Below, piece after piece: positions 32,790-45,158 of a stretch of DNA of 64,000 nucleotides (positions are counted from its first letter, which is position 1; each line of letters opens with the position of its first letter). Source of the DNA: Ischnura elegans (taxonomy: Eukaryota > Arthropoda > Insecta > Odonata > Coenagrionidae); the NCBI RefSeq assembly GCF_921293095.1, contig NC_060259.1, positions 6,262,001-6,326,000 on the forward strand, in the 5' to 3' direction. Under the pieces are notes generated by a model. It saw nothing but the letters and a program-made list of their open reading frames with translations. It was not told where the DNA came from and ran no database searches. The position numbers and the translations under genes were made by a program.

Positions 32790-35700
32790 TGCTGCACCAC
32801 CCCGCGAAAGTCTTCATCAACAAGTGCGACAGTTATTTGAGGGGTGGAATGATCTTCCTTTGCTTCCTTCTCGCCATGCACACTCGATCGCATTTGTCTA
32901 GGATTTTTCCCCAATTCATCATCATCACACACTGCGCTGGCCACCCCTTGCAATGAGCTAGCCGTCTCGCGCGCCCATCACCCCTGCTCCAAGTGGATCC
33001 ACATCAGTCGATCGCAGTGGTGGACATCGTTTTTTAATGAGAAATAAGTACAATAATCATGCGAAACAGGATTTTGGTGAACACGGTTGATTTTTGCAGC
33101 CTCAATTCGCATCTTCATGGAAGCCAGTAAAATTAGTGACATTACATTCTGAGAAAAGACTGTTTTACTTCTTTGAAGTCACCAATAGACCGTATCTGCA
33201 AAGGGTTCGGGCGGGGACAAGAATTAGGCGGGGTGGGGTGGGTTGCATGAGTTGAGTGCGTGCGTGTCGTCCTCACTCGTCAGTGCCTTCGCTTCGCCTT
33301 CCTTTTTTTACGCACGGAAACATCTTTAAACTTTCAGGTTATGGATCCGCAAACATTGTCTTGCATCTCAAATTGGAAATATTTGCCTACGTATTTTCTC
33401 CGATGAAAATAACATTTATATTAGAGATACAGGGAGGTGATCATTATATTTGATAGAGGGTAGTTATGAAATATCTTGTCAAATTTCCTCACTTTTCTCC
33501 TGCCATTCCTTTCTCAGGTTATTCCAGCACAACATCGATGTCTTGAAAACCTTTCGATAAGCTTTTTTTCAGGGAACCATGTTGATTTAGCTGTATCCTA
33601 CTTCATAAATGTTACAATATTTGTAAAAAATATAACAGATGAATGAGTGGCTAATAGGTGTGATTGGTGTGATTTATATTTCATTTTAGATCAATACATT
33701 TTATCTACAGCTCATTTGAAAATCCATATTCGGCCACTCACAGAGCGTTCAAAAAGATACGGGAATATCGCAAACGCAAAAGGCGACGAGTGGAGTGACA
33801 TATGGGACCTTTTCACCAATGGAAAAGAAAAAAAGGAAACTTCAGCGTGTTGCAATTCCAAAAATATCATCATAAAATTTCTTTCATTTTAAAATTTGAT
33901 ACAAAAGTATACATTCAATGCACCCCACGAACTCCACAGATGTTAAAGGTCATGGAGACGTAATCAGCTTTCTAGTGACATTTGTACCGTTGGGGTCAGT
34001 GATAGTTTATTTACAAAGAGCTCGGACAGAATGTTCAGATAAATATTTTGATTCCAAAAGAAAAGAGTTGGCGTAGAAAAGAAAATTCTTGAGAAACAAA
34101 TGAGTCGCGGCAACCATTCAAGTGTTGACGCACATCGCACTCTTGCCATCCTCACACTGTTTCCAAGCTGTGCGCAGAGATACACACTCATCGCGATCTT
34201 TGCCAATGAGTAACGCCATATGCAGAATGCCTCATTCACTCGGAGATATAATTCACGCAAAGCTTCGGAAACGGGGGAAATGGAAGGATGATTTCAATTC
34301 ATTAATGCACTAAATATAAACGTACTATATACTGTGCTATATAACTTCACAACACTTCCAAGGGGTGTAATCACTATTCCGATATTATATTATCAATGAC
34401 ATTTTACTGGACTGACTTGATTAATTCACAAATAACAGTATAATTCTACATCCTGTGTAAACTTCCTACGTAATAAACCAGAATATAGCAATAAAAAAGA
34501 CACATGGAAAAAGAGAGGGAGGAAAAAATAAATACCAAGCTATAACACCTACGCAGGTATGCATAAACCTTCAATGTTCACAACTTAAATTTAAAAAAAT
34601 ATATGTTAATATATAATAGACATTCATGACTTAAAACTAATAATATAATTACCATACCACCACTTAATGTGCCACCGTATCACTCTTTGCAAACATGAAT
34701 GGCATTAAACGAGAAATAGCAAGACCAGAGTGATAAGACCACTTCTTGCTTGTCACCGTCGCTCGCTCAATCTTTCGTCAGGTCATCTGGGCAGAGGATG
34801 GTAGGTTATCATACAAAGCCTGTTAGAGACGATACACTAGGCTGGCCAAACAGCTAAGAGCAAAGTAGACGACTGGCTGATACAGCGGGCATCGCAATAA
34901 TAATAAGATAAACTTAGAAGTTTAGCGATAAGAACACTAACTTTCGTAGTCGAAGTCCTGGAACGCATATGCAGCACCAGTGTACAAAAGGTACTATTTA
35001 TTTTTGTGCAGAGGAAAATAAGCATAGTTAAACCACCCGTGCTTTTAGTAATTCACTTGACGACACTTCACTCACGTTATCTTCGGATGTTTTGAAACAG
35101 AATGCTTTGCGATCTTGCTCTTGCTTACAATCTTGCTCTGATCACCAATTAAAATGCAATTAAAGTTTCCTTGGTGATAGGTCGCGAGCCTCATTGGCCT
35201 TATTGGTCTCATTTAGCATAAAACCTTTCCAAAAAATATGAGACGTACTTGATTTATTCAGGCCCCAGACGGCACAGGAATTTTTCGTATCTGGATGCGA
35301 GGGTGGACAAGAAATCGCGCTTAGGAAGGTACTGAAAAGGTTTTGTTTCTTTTTTTTCTTTAATGACGAAATAAACATATTAAAATGATACAAGGGGACT
35401 GGCAAATTCATATTCATCGATAAAATTGTATCACATACGCCCTAATTTGCTAAAAACTCGTGAATTAACATATGACACACTGGTATTCAGTTCATATCTG
35501 GATACAAGTATACCCTTCGTACATAATTCGTATCCGGTCTGGGACTATTTTCTTTCGTTTCCATGCTGATCCTTTAAATGAGCATGCGAATGCGCATTCG
35601 TCGATTTTTATTCGTTTGAAGATTTCAGTGATTTAATGACGCGAATGAAGAGGTTGAACCACGGCAATGTTGATGAAAATAAAAAACTGATTGTAGTTTT

Positions 35701-37514
35701 GTATTCATGGATAACGTAACTTAAGGAAGAGACAGGAGATACTCAAGATTTACGTTTATGAAGTGTGCAGTTACGCTCGTTACAAATGGTTAAGTTTTGC
35801 CAACTGAGTTTTTGGTTTAATTTGTTTTACCTGGCCCAGATGAGGCCACAAGCCGGCCCCCTCTCCCTCTGGACCAGGACTCTCTAGGCTCTCAGACTGG
35901 AGGCCGTAGAATTCTTCGAGGAATTATAGTAATTCATTTTTTAATTTAATTTTAATCAATTTTAATAATTAATAATAATTTGCGTAACTATTTCAAGAGG
36001 GTTATTGTTAAAACCATTGTTATAGTTGAACAATACTTATTAATCAGCGATTCATATACGGAGGGAAATATGTTGGCCACACGCAGTGTCGAATGACTTG
36101 CAAGAAAGTAAGCACTTAACAAGTATCTACAGAGATATTCAATTGCAATGCAGAATAATAAATGGCCCATTCATAATAAGAGTGTTACTTTCAATGTCCA
36201 CTGGCCTCCAATAATATAAATCCGGCACTGAATGTGTGACGAATATATAGTAATGAGAAAATACCTTTTCAAAGAAGATACTCCAGCGGATCTCCATTTA
36301 AAGAAGCAATTCAACTTCATTGCAGTTTGCTTCGCGTCATCTAAGGAAAATTGATGCCGAATTATAATGAGATCGAACCCGGATGAGCAGTGGTGTGATA
36401 ACTGTTCTAAGCTGGACAGAAAATCACAAGTTTTTACCTAGTTCCAGACATCCTCGCCATATCTCAAAACGACACATAAACTTCATGCAAAAACTGTGTA
36501 CGCTTTGAGCATGAATAAAATGTTACATCTTTGCTCAGCAAAAACATCATTATAACAGAATTTCGTGAGAAACCCTGTAAATAGAGGGAAAAAGGGCAGT
36601 GGATGGGCCAAAGCATTTAATGGTCCCAGAATTCCGTCCTTTCCCCGCCTTAGCCGAGGGAAAGCGACTATTATCATTCGCGGTAAAATTAGAGAACACC
36701 TGTGTTTGATCCAAAAGATTCATAGCCATCGAAGCGGCGTAAATGCCTTTCCATTGTCCAGCACATACGGCGATGATGACACAGCTTCACTCAACATGTG
36801 CGCAGTGCGAAGGATAGCCAACGGGAGGGGAATCACGTGGCAATCCTCGGGCGTGCACGTGCAGGAAAAACGCCTTGCTCTGCACCTTCAAAGAATGAGA
36901 ACAACTCGAGGATTTTCCCTTTTTTCTCCAATGTCGACGCCGCAGTGTCCAAAGACAGTCACGTGAAGGCCTCTGGAAACGTCAGAATGAACGGGGACGG
37001 GCATTTAACCGCGCTTATTCCTCGCACACTACCTCATTATTTTCCGATTGAAGAGACTGAGTCTTTTGCTTTTGATATTTGGGAGCAAACAATGCGATAA
37101 TGAACTTATTTTTGGGAGGGATGCTTCAGCTCATGGGCGATACCAGCTTATACAACCCAAAGGACCGCTGACAAGCACAAAACCTACATCTCCAAATACT
37201 AGTGTGGACACTGTGAAAGTAACCAGAAAATTTGAATTAAGTGCTCACAAAAGTAAATAAATACTTATCTTGAGACCATTTTCGTAGCGCATCATTGTAA
37301 TTATGCCTTTTCAAATCTGTGTTTCTATTACTATATTTTTATCCAATTAAAATACCACAAAGAACGAGTTTTGTAGCGTTTCTTGTGTTATGAAACACGT
37401 GACGAATTATTTTACTCATTTAATCGAGACACATTTTTATTTCGCGTAGAATAATTATGCGTTTAACTAATATTGCCGGAAGCTTACAATTATTTTCCTA
37501 ACACCAAGCCTAAC
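32790..37514. other. 4.7 kb of unassigned sequence
   Basis: I see no domain, long coding frame, clear transposon terminus or RNA gene. The first 60 bases may still be Penelope-derived. Frames at 36,565-37,260 are compositionally ordinary. Confidence 0.4.
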
Positions 37515-38310
37515 CCCTTTCCCTGGGCTACAACCTTGTCGCGGTGGAAGGGCTTGCGCGTTCCTATGACCCCTAGAGCTGCACTGGCGGGATTAATTCT
37601 AAATTATTCCCGGTAGGTCCACCCATGCCAGATAGGTTGAAGGGTAGGAGCCAGACGAAAGGTAGTCCACGTGATGGTGTCACGTGAAAAAGACTGTTGG
37701 AATGGAAGTGGGAAACCCTACCAACTATCTCTTCCCTGAAAACATGGAGTACAACCAAATGAGCCTCGGAATCTCATCGCCCGGGACACGTCCGCAAAGG
37801 GCGGGTGTTGGGCACGGCAGCGAGGTCGGCAAGGTCCTCGGGGTCGTCAACACGCGAAATCCTTGCAGAGACTTATCATCATCATCAGCAACAGCAGCAA
37901 TGAAGAAGGAAGAAAAAAGACCAAGAAGATGGAGAGGAAGAAGTCGGCTATAAATGTAGGGACGTGGAATGTGAGGATTATGATGAGGGCGGGGAAGTTA
38001 GAAAATATAAAAAGGGAAATGGATAAAAAGAGGATAGATATCTTAGGATTATGCGAGGTAAGGTGGAGGGATTGCGGGGACTATTGGAATGATGGGTATA
38101 GGTTTATATATAGTGGAGGGGAAGAAAGCCAGCGAGGTGTAGCTTTAGTATTAAACGGGAAGATGGGTAAGCGTGTAGTAGGTATAGATCAGGTAAGCGA
38201 TAGGATTCTGGTGGTAGAAATTGAGGCGCGGCCCGCCAACCTTGTGGTGGTCCAAGTTTACATGCCCACTAGCAATCATAGGGAGGAAGAAGTAGATGAG
38301 GTGTATGAAC
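37515..38310 (+). pseudogene. RTE-like retrotransposon 5' part with endonuclease
   Basis: Starts with an RTE-type 5' region (GGTGGAAGGGCTTGCGCGTT, GGTAGGTCCACCCATGCCAG). A leader frame (37,684-37,953) is frameshifted into an endonuclease frame: INVGTWNVRIMMRAGKLENI, ILGLCEVRW, YRFIYSGGEESQRGVALVL, VSDRILVVEIEARPANLVV and VQVYMPTSNHREEEVDEVYE. This is the AP-endonuclease of RTE/BovB-type elements, often mis-annotated in arthropods as craniofacial development protein 2-like. The usual GDFNA and SDH motifs are missing because the sequence is cut at about 38,310. Confidence 0.78.
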
Positions 38311-38311
38311 A

Positions 38312-38419
38312 AAGGGGCCAGGCCCAGATGGTATTCCACCTCTGGTGCTTAATTATTGTCAAGAGGTTTTAGCGGATCCTCTCATGGAATTATTTAATCA
38401 GTCTATCCATCAAATGTAA
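38312..38419 (+). pseudogene. short reverse-transcriptase fragment, other element
   Basis: 35 codons read KGPGPDGIPPLVLNYCQEVL followed by ADPLMELFNQSIHQ, then stop. This is the start of an RT domain of the Jockey type (KxPGPDGIPxxxLK...). It directly abuts the RTE endonuclease and is in another frame. Confidence 0.6.
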
Positions 38420-38848
38420 AAAAACGATCGTATTGCATGAGTAAATTCAATAAGCATAGTAAGTTAAAAGTCAGTTCAAGAAGTAGTCAGAATTTCGATT
38501 ACAAATAAAACCAGCCAAATATTTTCTGAATATTTTGATAAATGTTGATAAATAACAGATACCGTAAGGAATGCCCTTGTTCAACATATACGAAAATAAA
38601 GGCTAATAGGATCAATATCAATGTTTTTGCCTGATCATCCTTCCTTAAGGTCAAAAGAATCCATGAAGAACCAGCTCACTTTTCCTCGTATTTCTTCATA
38701 ATTGGCATTTGGAAAATTCTTCCTTACTACACCTGTGAACAATATTAGATAAACACTTTATTAAAATCTATTAGTGATACATCTAATTTGTCTAATTAAA
38801 GTAATCTCTATTAATGGGATTTTCCCTAAAGCTATATAAATGCCAACA

Positions 38849-40674
38849 GGGCCATTTCATCTCAAATCAGGCAGATTGCGCAAAATCATGTCAGGTGACC
38901 ATCACCGATTTCTCTGAAATTTATAAATGTGAAAGCAGTATTCTTATGATGAATAATGATGCCTTTATCTCAGCTCAGAACCGAACCGTCATAAAGTTAC
39001 CTTCCTTTGAACATTGCAGTGTCAGGCCTCAGAGTAAAAAATGAAAAATCACATAAATGCTGATTACTAAGGAACCATGGCCTGTAATGCAGTGGTAATT
39101 GTTTCATTTTGAAGAGAATTCATTTATGCACATTATGGCATAACTTGAAAGTCATTTGAAGCAATAATAAACAAATAGGACTTGTTTAAACAATAAAAAT
39201 TAGTCATTATTTAACAATTTATTACTAAAAAAAGGCCACCTTTTATTTTCTTCTATTTCCAAGTAAAATGAGAGCACAATGTTGATTGAGCACTATGAGG
39301 AAGAGGATGCCAACAGTATACATCAGCATTGGCCCTTAGTCCTAGTTTTTTTTAGCTCTGCATTATATGTCAATTGTATGTTTGGTTGAAACTGGAAAAT
39401 CAGCCATATTATGTTGTTTAGATTAACTTGTGTAAAGAATGATAAAATTTGAACATGGTCACTCATACACATTTCACTCTCACTTCTTCAAAAGCTGCTG
39501 AGACATTATTTTCCCATGAAGTAAATGTTTGATATTTATCACTTTCTTTAAGTAAGTAAATTCTTGCCTACTATGAAACTTGCATTTTAAACATTCTAAT
39601 TAGCTCAATTTAGTCAAAAAACAATTAGGTGAAAGGAGCACCTGTACATGGCATCAACACTTTCATGTCTTGGTAGTTAACAGACATGGGACAACTACAG
39701 CTCTCTCTGTAATCCACACAATCCAACAGGCTGTGACACTAACAAAATCAGATATAAAGACATACAGTACTCAAAATCTTACCATGAATGACTTCATCGT
39801 GTGCTTCCGAAAAACATGGTGAATTTCTAAAATCACTGCAGTGTGTTTAGAAGAGAATGACATTAGTGTCTTGCGTATACATCCACAAGGTCCATCGAAT
39901 TGTTTCACATGGCCCAAAGTAGGAGACTTATGTGAAGTGCCATTGAAAAATACTCTATGCAAATTGCGACTCATTCACCGTTTCCAGCCAGTAGTAGTGG
40001 GTGTTTGCACACATTGGATGCCGTGGAAGTAAACAAGATTGAACTTGCTTTCACTCAATATATGTAACCAATCATTCAGATATGAACTTTTCACTGTTAT
40101 GAATGCTAAGTAGAATGGAACTTCATTTTTTATCCCCATGAAGGTATGCAATCTTGGTGTAAAAGAGTCGAAAACATGCCTAACTTTGACATGCCTTAAA
40201 ACAAAAAGTATAAAAATATTACCTTTTTTTATTTTTTTAATTGAAAGCAGAGCATTTGAACTACCCGCTGAGAAATTTTAAAGAAAATAAAAGGTGGTCT
40301 TTTTTTAGTAATAAATTGTTAAATAATGACTAATTTTTATTGTTTAAACAAGTCCTATTTGTTTATTATTGCTTCAAATGACTTTCAAGTTAAGCCATAA
40401 TGTGCATAAATGAATTCTCTTCAAAATGAAACAATTACCACTGCATTACAGGCCATGGTTCCTTAGTAATCAGCATTTATGTGATTTTTCATTTTTTACT
40501 CTGAGGCCTGACACTGCAATGATCAAAGGAAGGTAACTTTATGACGGTTCGGTTCTGAGCTGAGATAAAGGCATCATTATTCATCATAAGGATACTGCTT
40601 TCACATATATAAATTTCAGAGAAATCGGTGATGGTCACCTGACACCCCTCTGCCTGATTTGAGATGAAATCCCC
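38849..40674. mobile_element. foldback element with about 400-bp inverted arms
   Basis: Left arm about 38,849-39,252 and right arm about 40,282-40,674 are reverse complements with few differences. For example, ATTTCATCTCAAATCAGGCA, GTCAGGTGACCATCACCGAT and GGAACCATGGCCTGTAATGC occur in both. The 1.0 kb spacer carries the coding relic at about 39,830-40,030. The ends are near GGGCCATTTCATC / GGGGGATTTCATC. I cannot identify a clean target duplication. Confidence 0.82.
39832..40032 (+). pseudogene. transposon-associated coding remnant in foldback spacer
   Basis: Reads AVCLEENDISVLRIHPQGPS followed by NCFTWPKVGDLCEVPLKNTL and CKL. The pattern IHPQGPSxxFxWPxxxDxCxVP is one I recall from the C-terminal part of uncharacterised invertebrate transposon proteins. 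No complete domain is visible. It suggests the foldback element derives from a DNA transposon whose coding region was mostly lost. Confidence 0.4.
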
Positions 40675-41137
40675 CAACAGTCAACAAAGGAAATTTCGAA
40701 AAAATCAGTTCTAAGTGTAAAAATTGACGAGTTATTCACATTGAAAATTCGAAGTACTAATTTGATTTGAGAATTTAATTCCCAATAACTTAAAACCAAT
40801 GTGTACAAACCTAAAGACTAAAATACCCTCTGATCTTCAACAAATATGATTACATTTTGAAGGAAGCTAAACTTATGACTCGACAGCGAATTTAAAAAAT
40901 GGAAATAACTTTTAATGACTCAATAAATAGTTAAGCCGGGAAGTTTTTCTTCATAATCCTCCCACCATACAGTGATAAAATGCCTCAAGCATAAAAATAA
41001 AATTAAGTTTAAGCATATGCAGCGTTTTTCAATCCACAGAAGATGGATTGAAAAGATGATTGACTGAGCTGTCTCAGGAAGTGTAAGAAGGTTGAAAATA
41101 TTAAGAATACGCTTCACTTAAAATAAAAATTGCTGCA

Positions 41138-41269
41138 ATGAGCAACACTTCTACTTACCCAGATTCTGATGGAGGAAGAAAAAGGAGAACTTCAGCGGTT
41201 GATAAACTTTTGTTGGAGAAGTTTCGAAAAAAACAACACTACAAATTTCGTTGTAACGGTAGATGATTA
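41138..41269 (+). CDS. small ORF, 43 residues, unknown
   Basis: MSNTSTYPDSDGGRKRRTSA followed by VDKLLLEKFRKKQHYKFRCN and GR, then stop. A basic, coding-like composition, but short. GTAGAT near its end could be a weak donor. It could be a first exon or chance; I know no homologue. Confidence 0.2.
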
Positions 41270-41738
41270 CGTAGGTGCTGGTGAAACAGGTAAAAGAAGA
41301 GCTTTAGAGGCTGATAAACTTCGGCAGGATCAATTTCGCTTACGACGAACACAACACAGTTAACGTAACATCAATCGTTGCAGCAGGAGGACGAGAAAGT
41401 AATGATGGCACGCATGTGCGCCATGTGTGTATCGATGGAAATCGACTATTGGTGGAATCGACCATCGATGGTATCCACAATCGATAGGTCGAAATCGCGG
41501 GCGGGAGTCAATCTTGGCATTCAAAAAATTAAGTTTCGCCTTATGACTTGAGGAATAAATCCCACTGAGAAATATATCTTTTTTGTGTCATCGCCTCAGT
41601 AGATTAAAAAGCACGAGTGAAATCACATTTTGAAAAGCATTCTTCTTTATGAAACGAGGAAAACTTTTCATGGCAGGATTTTTTTTACATCTTAAGGGTA
41701 TTGATTGATTTTTGAATAAATCTGCATTTCATAGCAAC

Positions 41739-42316
41739 CCAGGCGGACAGCGTTCTTGGATGTTCCGAACAGAAATGATAAAACATACGTGGTAGGCATT
41801 TTCTCGGGCGTTCACCTGCGTTCCAACGCAGCCTAGTTGGATAGCGCTCATGAGTGTTCCAGAACAGAAAGGCGCAAACACCATAGGTAGGTGTTCTACT
41901 GTGTTCCTATAGTGCATTTCTGGAACAGCGTTTGCGAACGTGCAAAAAAAGAGGAACCCCCTGCTCCGTACCACTAGAAAGAAGTCTCTCTTGGGGCTCA
42001 GAACAGCAGTCATACTAATTGTAAGACGAAAACTCCCCCGTCTCGAAAGGGTCAGGTAGTTATTCTTATTTTGTTACAATATCATTTAGTAACACCTGTG
42101 ACTCAGTTATTACATACACAAAAGCCTGTTGTCAAAAAATAGTCCGCGAATATCCCACAATGGTTGCCAATGTCCGTGGGGCGAAATAGGAATATAGGGG
42201 ATCAAAATAGGATATTCCAGGAATATCCCGTAATGGCTCGCAATAACCCTGGGACGAAATAGGAATATTGGGGATCAAAATGGGATATTCCTGGAATATC
42301 TTCTGCTGTGTGGGTG
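41739..42316. repeat. termini and subterminal repeats of CMC-like elements
   Basis: A possible left end CCCAGGCGGACAGCG at 41,739 is followed by repeated TGTTCCGAACAG / TGTTCCAGAACAG / TTCTGGAACAG palindromes to about 41,935. From 42,148 a 73-bp tandem pair (42,148-42,220 and 42,221-42,293) carries GGAATAT and ATATTCC motifs. It ends near CTGTGTGGG at 42,316, a possible right end of a different element. The two ends do not pair, so at least two broken or nested elements meet here. Confidence 0.45.
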
Positions 42317-42354
42317 GTCCAGTAAATGAACTATCTGGCATGAATCCATGAAAA

Positions 42355-42661
42355 TGGTTTATGTATATTGGACGTAAATATATGTATATTTTACATCAAT
42401 TCTAAAAGTATATGGAATGTAAATAATTTACATTCAGTTTACATTAAATGTATCGATAAATGGGCCAGAAAATAGGTTTAAATCAATCACGTATTAAATA
42501 AGACAGCATTTTATGTTGACCTAAAATAAAAGTTAACAACATTTTCTATGTAAATATTTCCGAGTATATGATATGTAAATTTTACATATTTCAATATACT
42601 TTACATAGTTTACCAAGATTGACTTAAAAAATATGTATATTATACCTCGTGAGCTGACTGG
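42355..42661. repeat. ATGTAAA/TTTACAT-rich subterminal region
   Basis: Many copies of TTTACAT and ATGTAAA, some back to back (ATGTAAATTTTACAT-like), end at GAGCTGACTGGG (42,661), a possible GGG right end of a CMC-like element. The left end was not found. Confidence 0.4.
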
Positions 42662-42664
42662 GTC

Positions 42665-42855
42665 TGTTCTTGGCTACGGGTAACAGTGAAGCAATGGTAC
42701 CTTCCTCCAATTTGGGCACCTTCAATTCAGCAAGAATTTTCTCCTCGTCTTCTCGTCCAAGGCCACAGATTACTTTCTGATATCACAATGGTGCGATGTG
42801 AAGCTCACACACCTAAAATTAATAAATAATAAAATACCATGTAACTTATTAGGTC
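42665..42855. repeat. dispersed 180-bp repeat, copy 1
   Basis: Matches 52,897-53,075 in the same orientation, about 10.2 kb away (shared GGTAACAGTGAAGCAATGGT and GAAGCTCACACACCTAAAAT). On the minus strand this copy reads VICGLGREDEEKILAELKVP followed by KLEEGTIASLLPVAKN, between a TTTTAG acceptor and a GTATAA-like donor. It looks like an old exon of an unknown protein, with one internal TGA. Confidence 0.55.
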
Positions 42856-43001
42856 AAATCATTTCCAATTTTTGGTATTTCTGCATGAGAAATCAAATTA
42901 CTAGGCTCGTAAATATAGTAAATATTTGTATGCCTGATATTTTTATTGTTTTAAACTATAGCATAAGATAATTTGAAATGATGAAAGCCGACGTGTAATA
43001 C

Positions 43002-44049
43002 CCCAGCCGGCACAAACCATCAAATTTCTTTTTGGCAGCTGGATGTCATCCAGATGCAAAGAGTATGAGTGCATCCTTTTATACAGATGCCATCCATATG
43101 CCGGTCCACCGCCGAGGGGATGAACCGCCGCACTTAGAGAGATGCCGTGAGGATGAGGATGCACGAAAGTGCTGCCATCTAACGGCGGAAAATTGAACTC
43201 GGTCATACTAGTATTCCTATATTGCTTGTCTGGTTCTCTTTATCTCGTGATTGTTTTACACTACTCGGGATAAATCAGAGCACGTTTTATTTCATGAATA
43301 TAACTTTAATGACTCAGCATAAAACAAGAGGCAGGCGAACACAGGAATACAGGCGTACACAAGACAACATATGAGAACTTCAGTACAACATTGCTATCCA
43401 TCGGAGTCCAAAACAAACGCAAGAGTTCAAATCTAGGAAAGTAGAGGCCAATGAGTGCGCGAGGGTCGATACCGGGAGATTAGACAAAATTGCTGCAATG
43501 GTCAGAATAAAAAAATATCACTATAAAACACGCCCAACACAACACTCAATCTACGAGGTACAACATCGCTATCCATTGAAGTACAAAACAAACGCAGATT
43601 TCAAATCCAGGAGAGTACAGGCCTATGAGTGAGCGAGGGTCGACACTGGGAGATTAGTCAAAATTGCTGCAATGGTCAGAATTAAAAAATATCACTATAA
43701 AACATACCCAACACAACACTCTATCTACGAGGCTCCAACACGTCGAGATAGGGATAGATGGCTACAAGACGACAAGTCCATACCTACTGCTGTAGTCATT
43801 GGTAGTTCCGTATGTCCGTGAAAATCTTGAATACAATGAATAGTTATAATAATAATAGTTCTTGAAATTTTATAATAATTAATGCGAGGACTTGCAGATA
43901 TTTTTAAGTACTAAACCACATCATGAAAAATATGGCATTCATAGGCGCAACTAGCAAAGGATGGCAGAAGGATATTTGGTACCTAGCGCATTCTGTCACG
44001 CATTGCATCCACTTCACATATAGATGCGGTATGGGCTGTGCCGGCTGGG
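43002..44049. mobile_element. non-autonomous CMC-like element, 1,048 bp
   Basis: Perfect 13-bp termini CCCAGCCGGCACA (43,002) and complement (44,049). Flanked by a 2-bp duplication AC (43,000-43,001 and 44,050-44,051). CATCC / GGATG motifs, some palindromic (TGGATGTCATCCA), crowd both ends. The interior has a 175-bp tandem duplication (43,383-43,557 and 43,558-43,732). No coding capacity. Its structure parallels the autonomous element that starts only 157 bp to the right. Confidence 0.78.
43383..43732. repeat. tandem duplication, 175-bp period
   Basis: Two copies beginning GTACAACAT-GCTATCCAT and ending CAACACTC-ATCTACGAG, inside the 1,048-bp element. Roughly 88-90 percent identical by eye. 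Confidence 0.8.
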
Positions 44050-44221
44050 ACACCATGTACAATATTTTGAATCACCATTTTTAGTACTGCGAATAGTACT
44101 ATATAGTTCTTCAGTACAGAATAGTTCGGGATGTTGATGCATCAACATCCCGAAGCCACTTCTAACTTAAAATTACATCCAAATAATTACAGCGAGAAAG
44201 AGTAACCCAGTAAACACAATG

Positions 44222-44400
44222 AGTTGCAGCAACGTTGCAGTCAGGTTGCACGAGGTTGCAGAGGTTGCAGGGCTGTTGAGGTCTCTTTGCAACGTCCTGG
44301 CAACGTTGCAGACAGGTTGCACGAGGTTGCAGAGCTACTAAGGTCTCTTTGCAACGTTGCAGACAGGTTGCTTTGCAACGTCCTTACAACAATTTTCCCT
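44222..44400. repeat. left subterminal GCAACGTTGC array
   Basis: Repeats of a unit of about 70-75 bp (GCAACGTTGCAGACAGGTTGC, TTGCACGAGGTTGCAGAG, AAGGTCTCTTTGCAACGT) with the 10-bp palindrome GCAACGTTGC, for example at 44,229-44,238. Probable binding sites for an element protein. Confidence 0.75.
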
Positions 44401-45158
44401 CCTTCATTGAAATATGAAAATATTGAGTTAAAAGAATAGGTAATAGTTCCTGCGCTAAAATGAGGCCGAAGCTTCAAAGTTTTTAATTTTTGCTGCCGAT
44501 TTCTCCCTACGTGTCGAAAAACTATGAATGTGTTGAGCTTTACTCCGAAAATGTACGCACATTTCAGCTCCTTTCGTTTTGGTTTCTATAGCAAATGTTC
44601 CATACATGGAACGTTTGTATTATCGCCGAGGCTTGAAAAACGCTTTGCCGGACAAGTGGAATAAAAATTAGTGGAATTTTTGTTCCGCGATGCGAACTTT
44701 TAAATGCGAAGGTAATACCGTTTCAAAATACCGATACCTAAAATCACGTTGTGCTTGAGTGTTGTCTTCTATATTCATCTTTCGTTATAATTACTATTTA
44801 AATTATCCCGGTAATGTGTAGTTCATCTCTGACTCAACTGTTTTTTGCTTAACGCTGTTTTGTTTTTTCGCTTTTCCTCTTCCGGTTGCGACCTTTAAAG
44901 CTGCAGTGTCTCGTGCGAAGTTGTGTTCATCGAATCCTGAAACAACATTACCACTATTACCTCTATCTCCTGATTACTGACCGCCTTCTCTTGGATTTTG
45001 ATTTCTGGACGTAATATTGTATCTGTTTGCTGTATTATTTTGAACCACGCCTGTCTGGATTACGATTTTTGGTGTCACTCGGTGAGTGGAGTGTTCGCTG
45101 CGACTTCTGGCCTGAAATATTGCTGTTTCAACCCTTGGGCTCGATCTTCCAATCGATA

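Noticed and set aside
38814-39044. Coding-looking frame MGFSLKLYKCQQGHF..., repeated at 40,489-40,677 on the minus strand
   Set aside because: It is the inverted arm of the foldback element read twice; no domain or start context.
43383-43732. CRISPR-like or satellite array
   Set aside because: Only two copies of a 175-bp unit inside a transposon, with no short repeat-spacer pattern.
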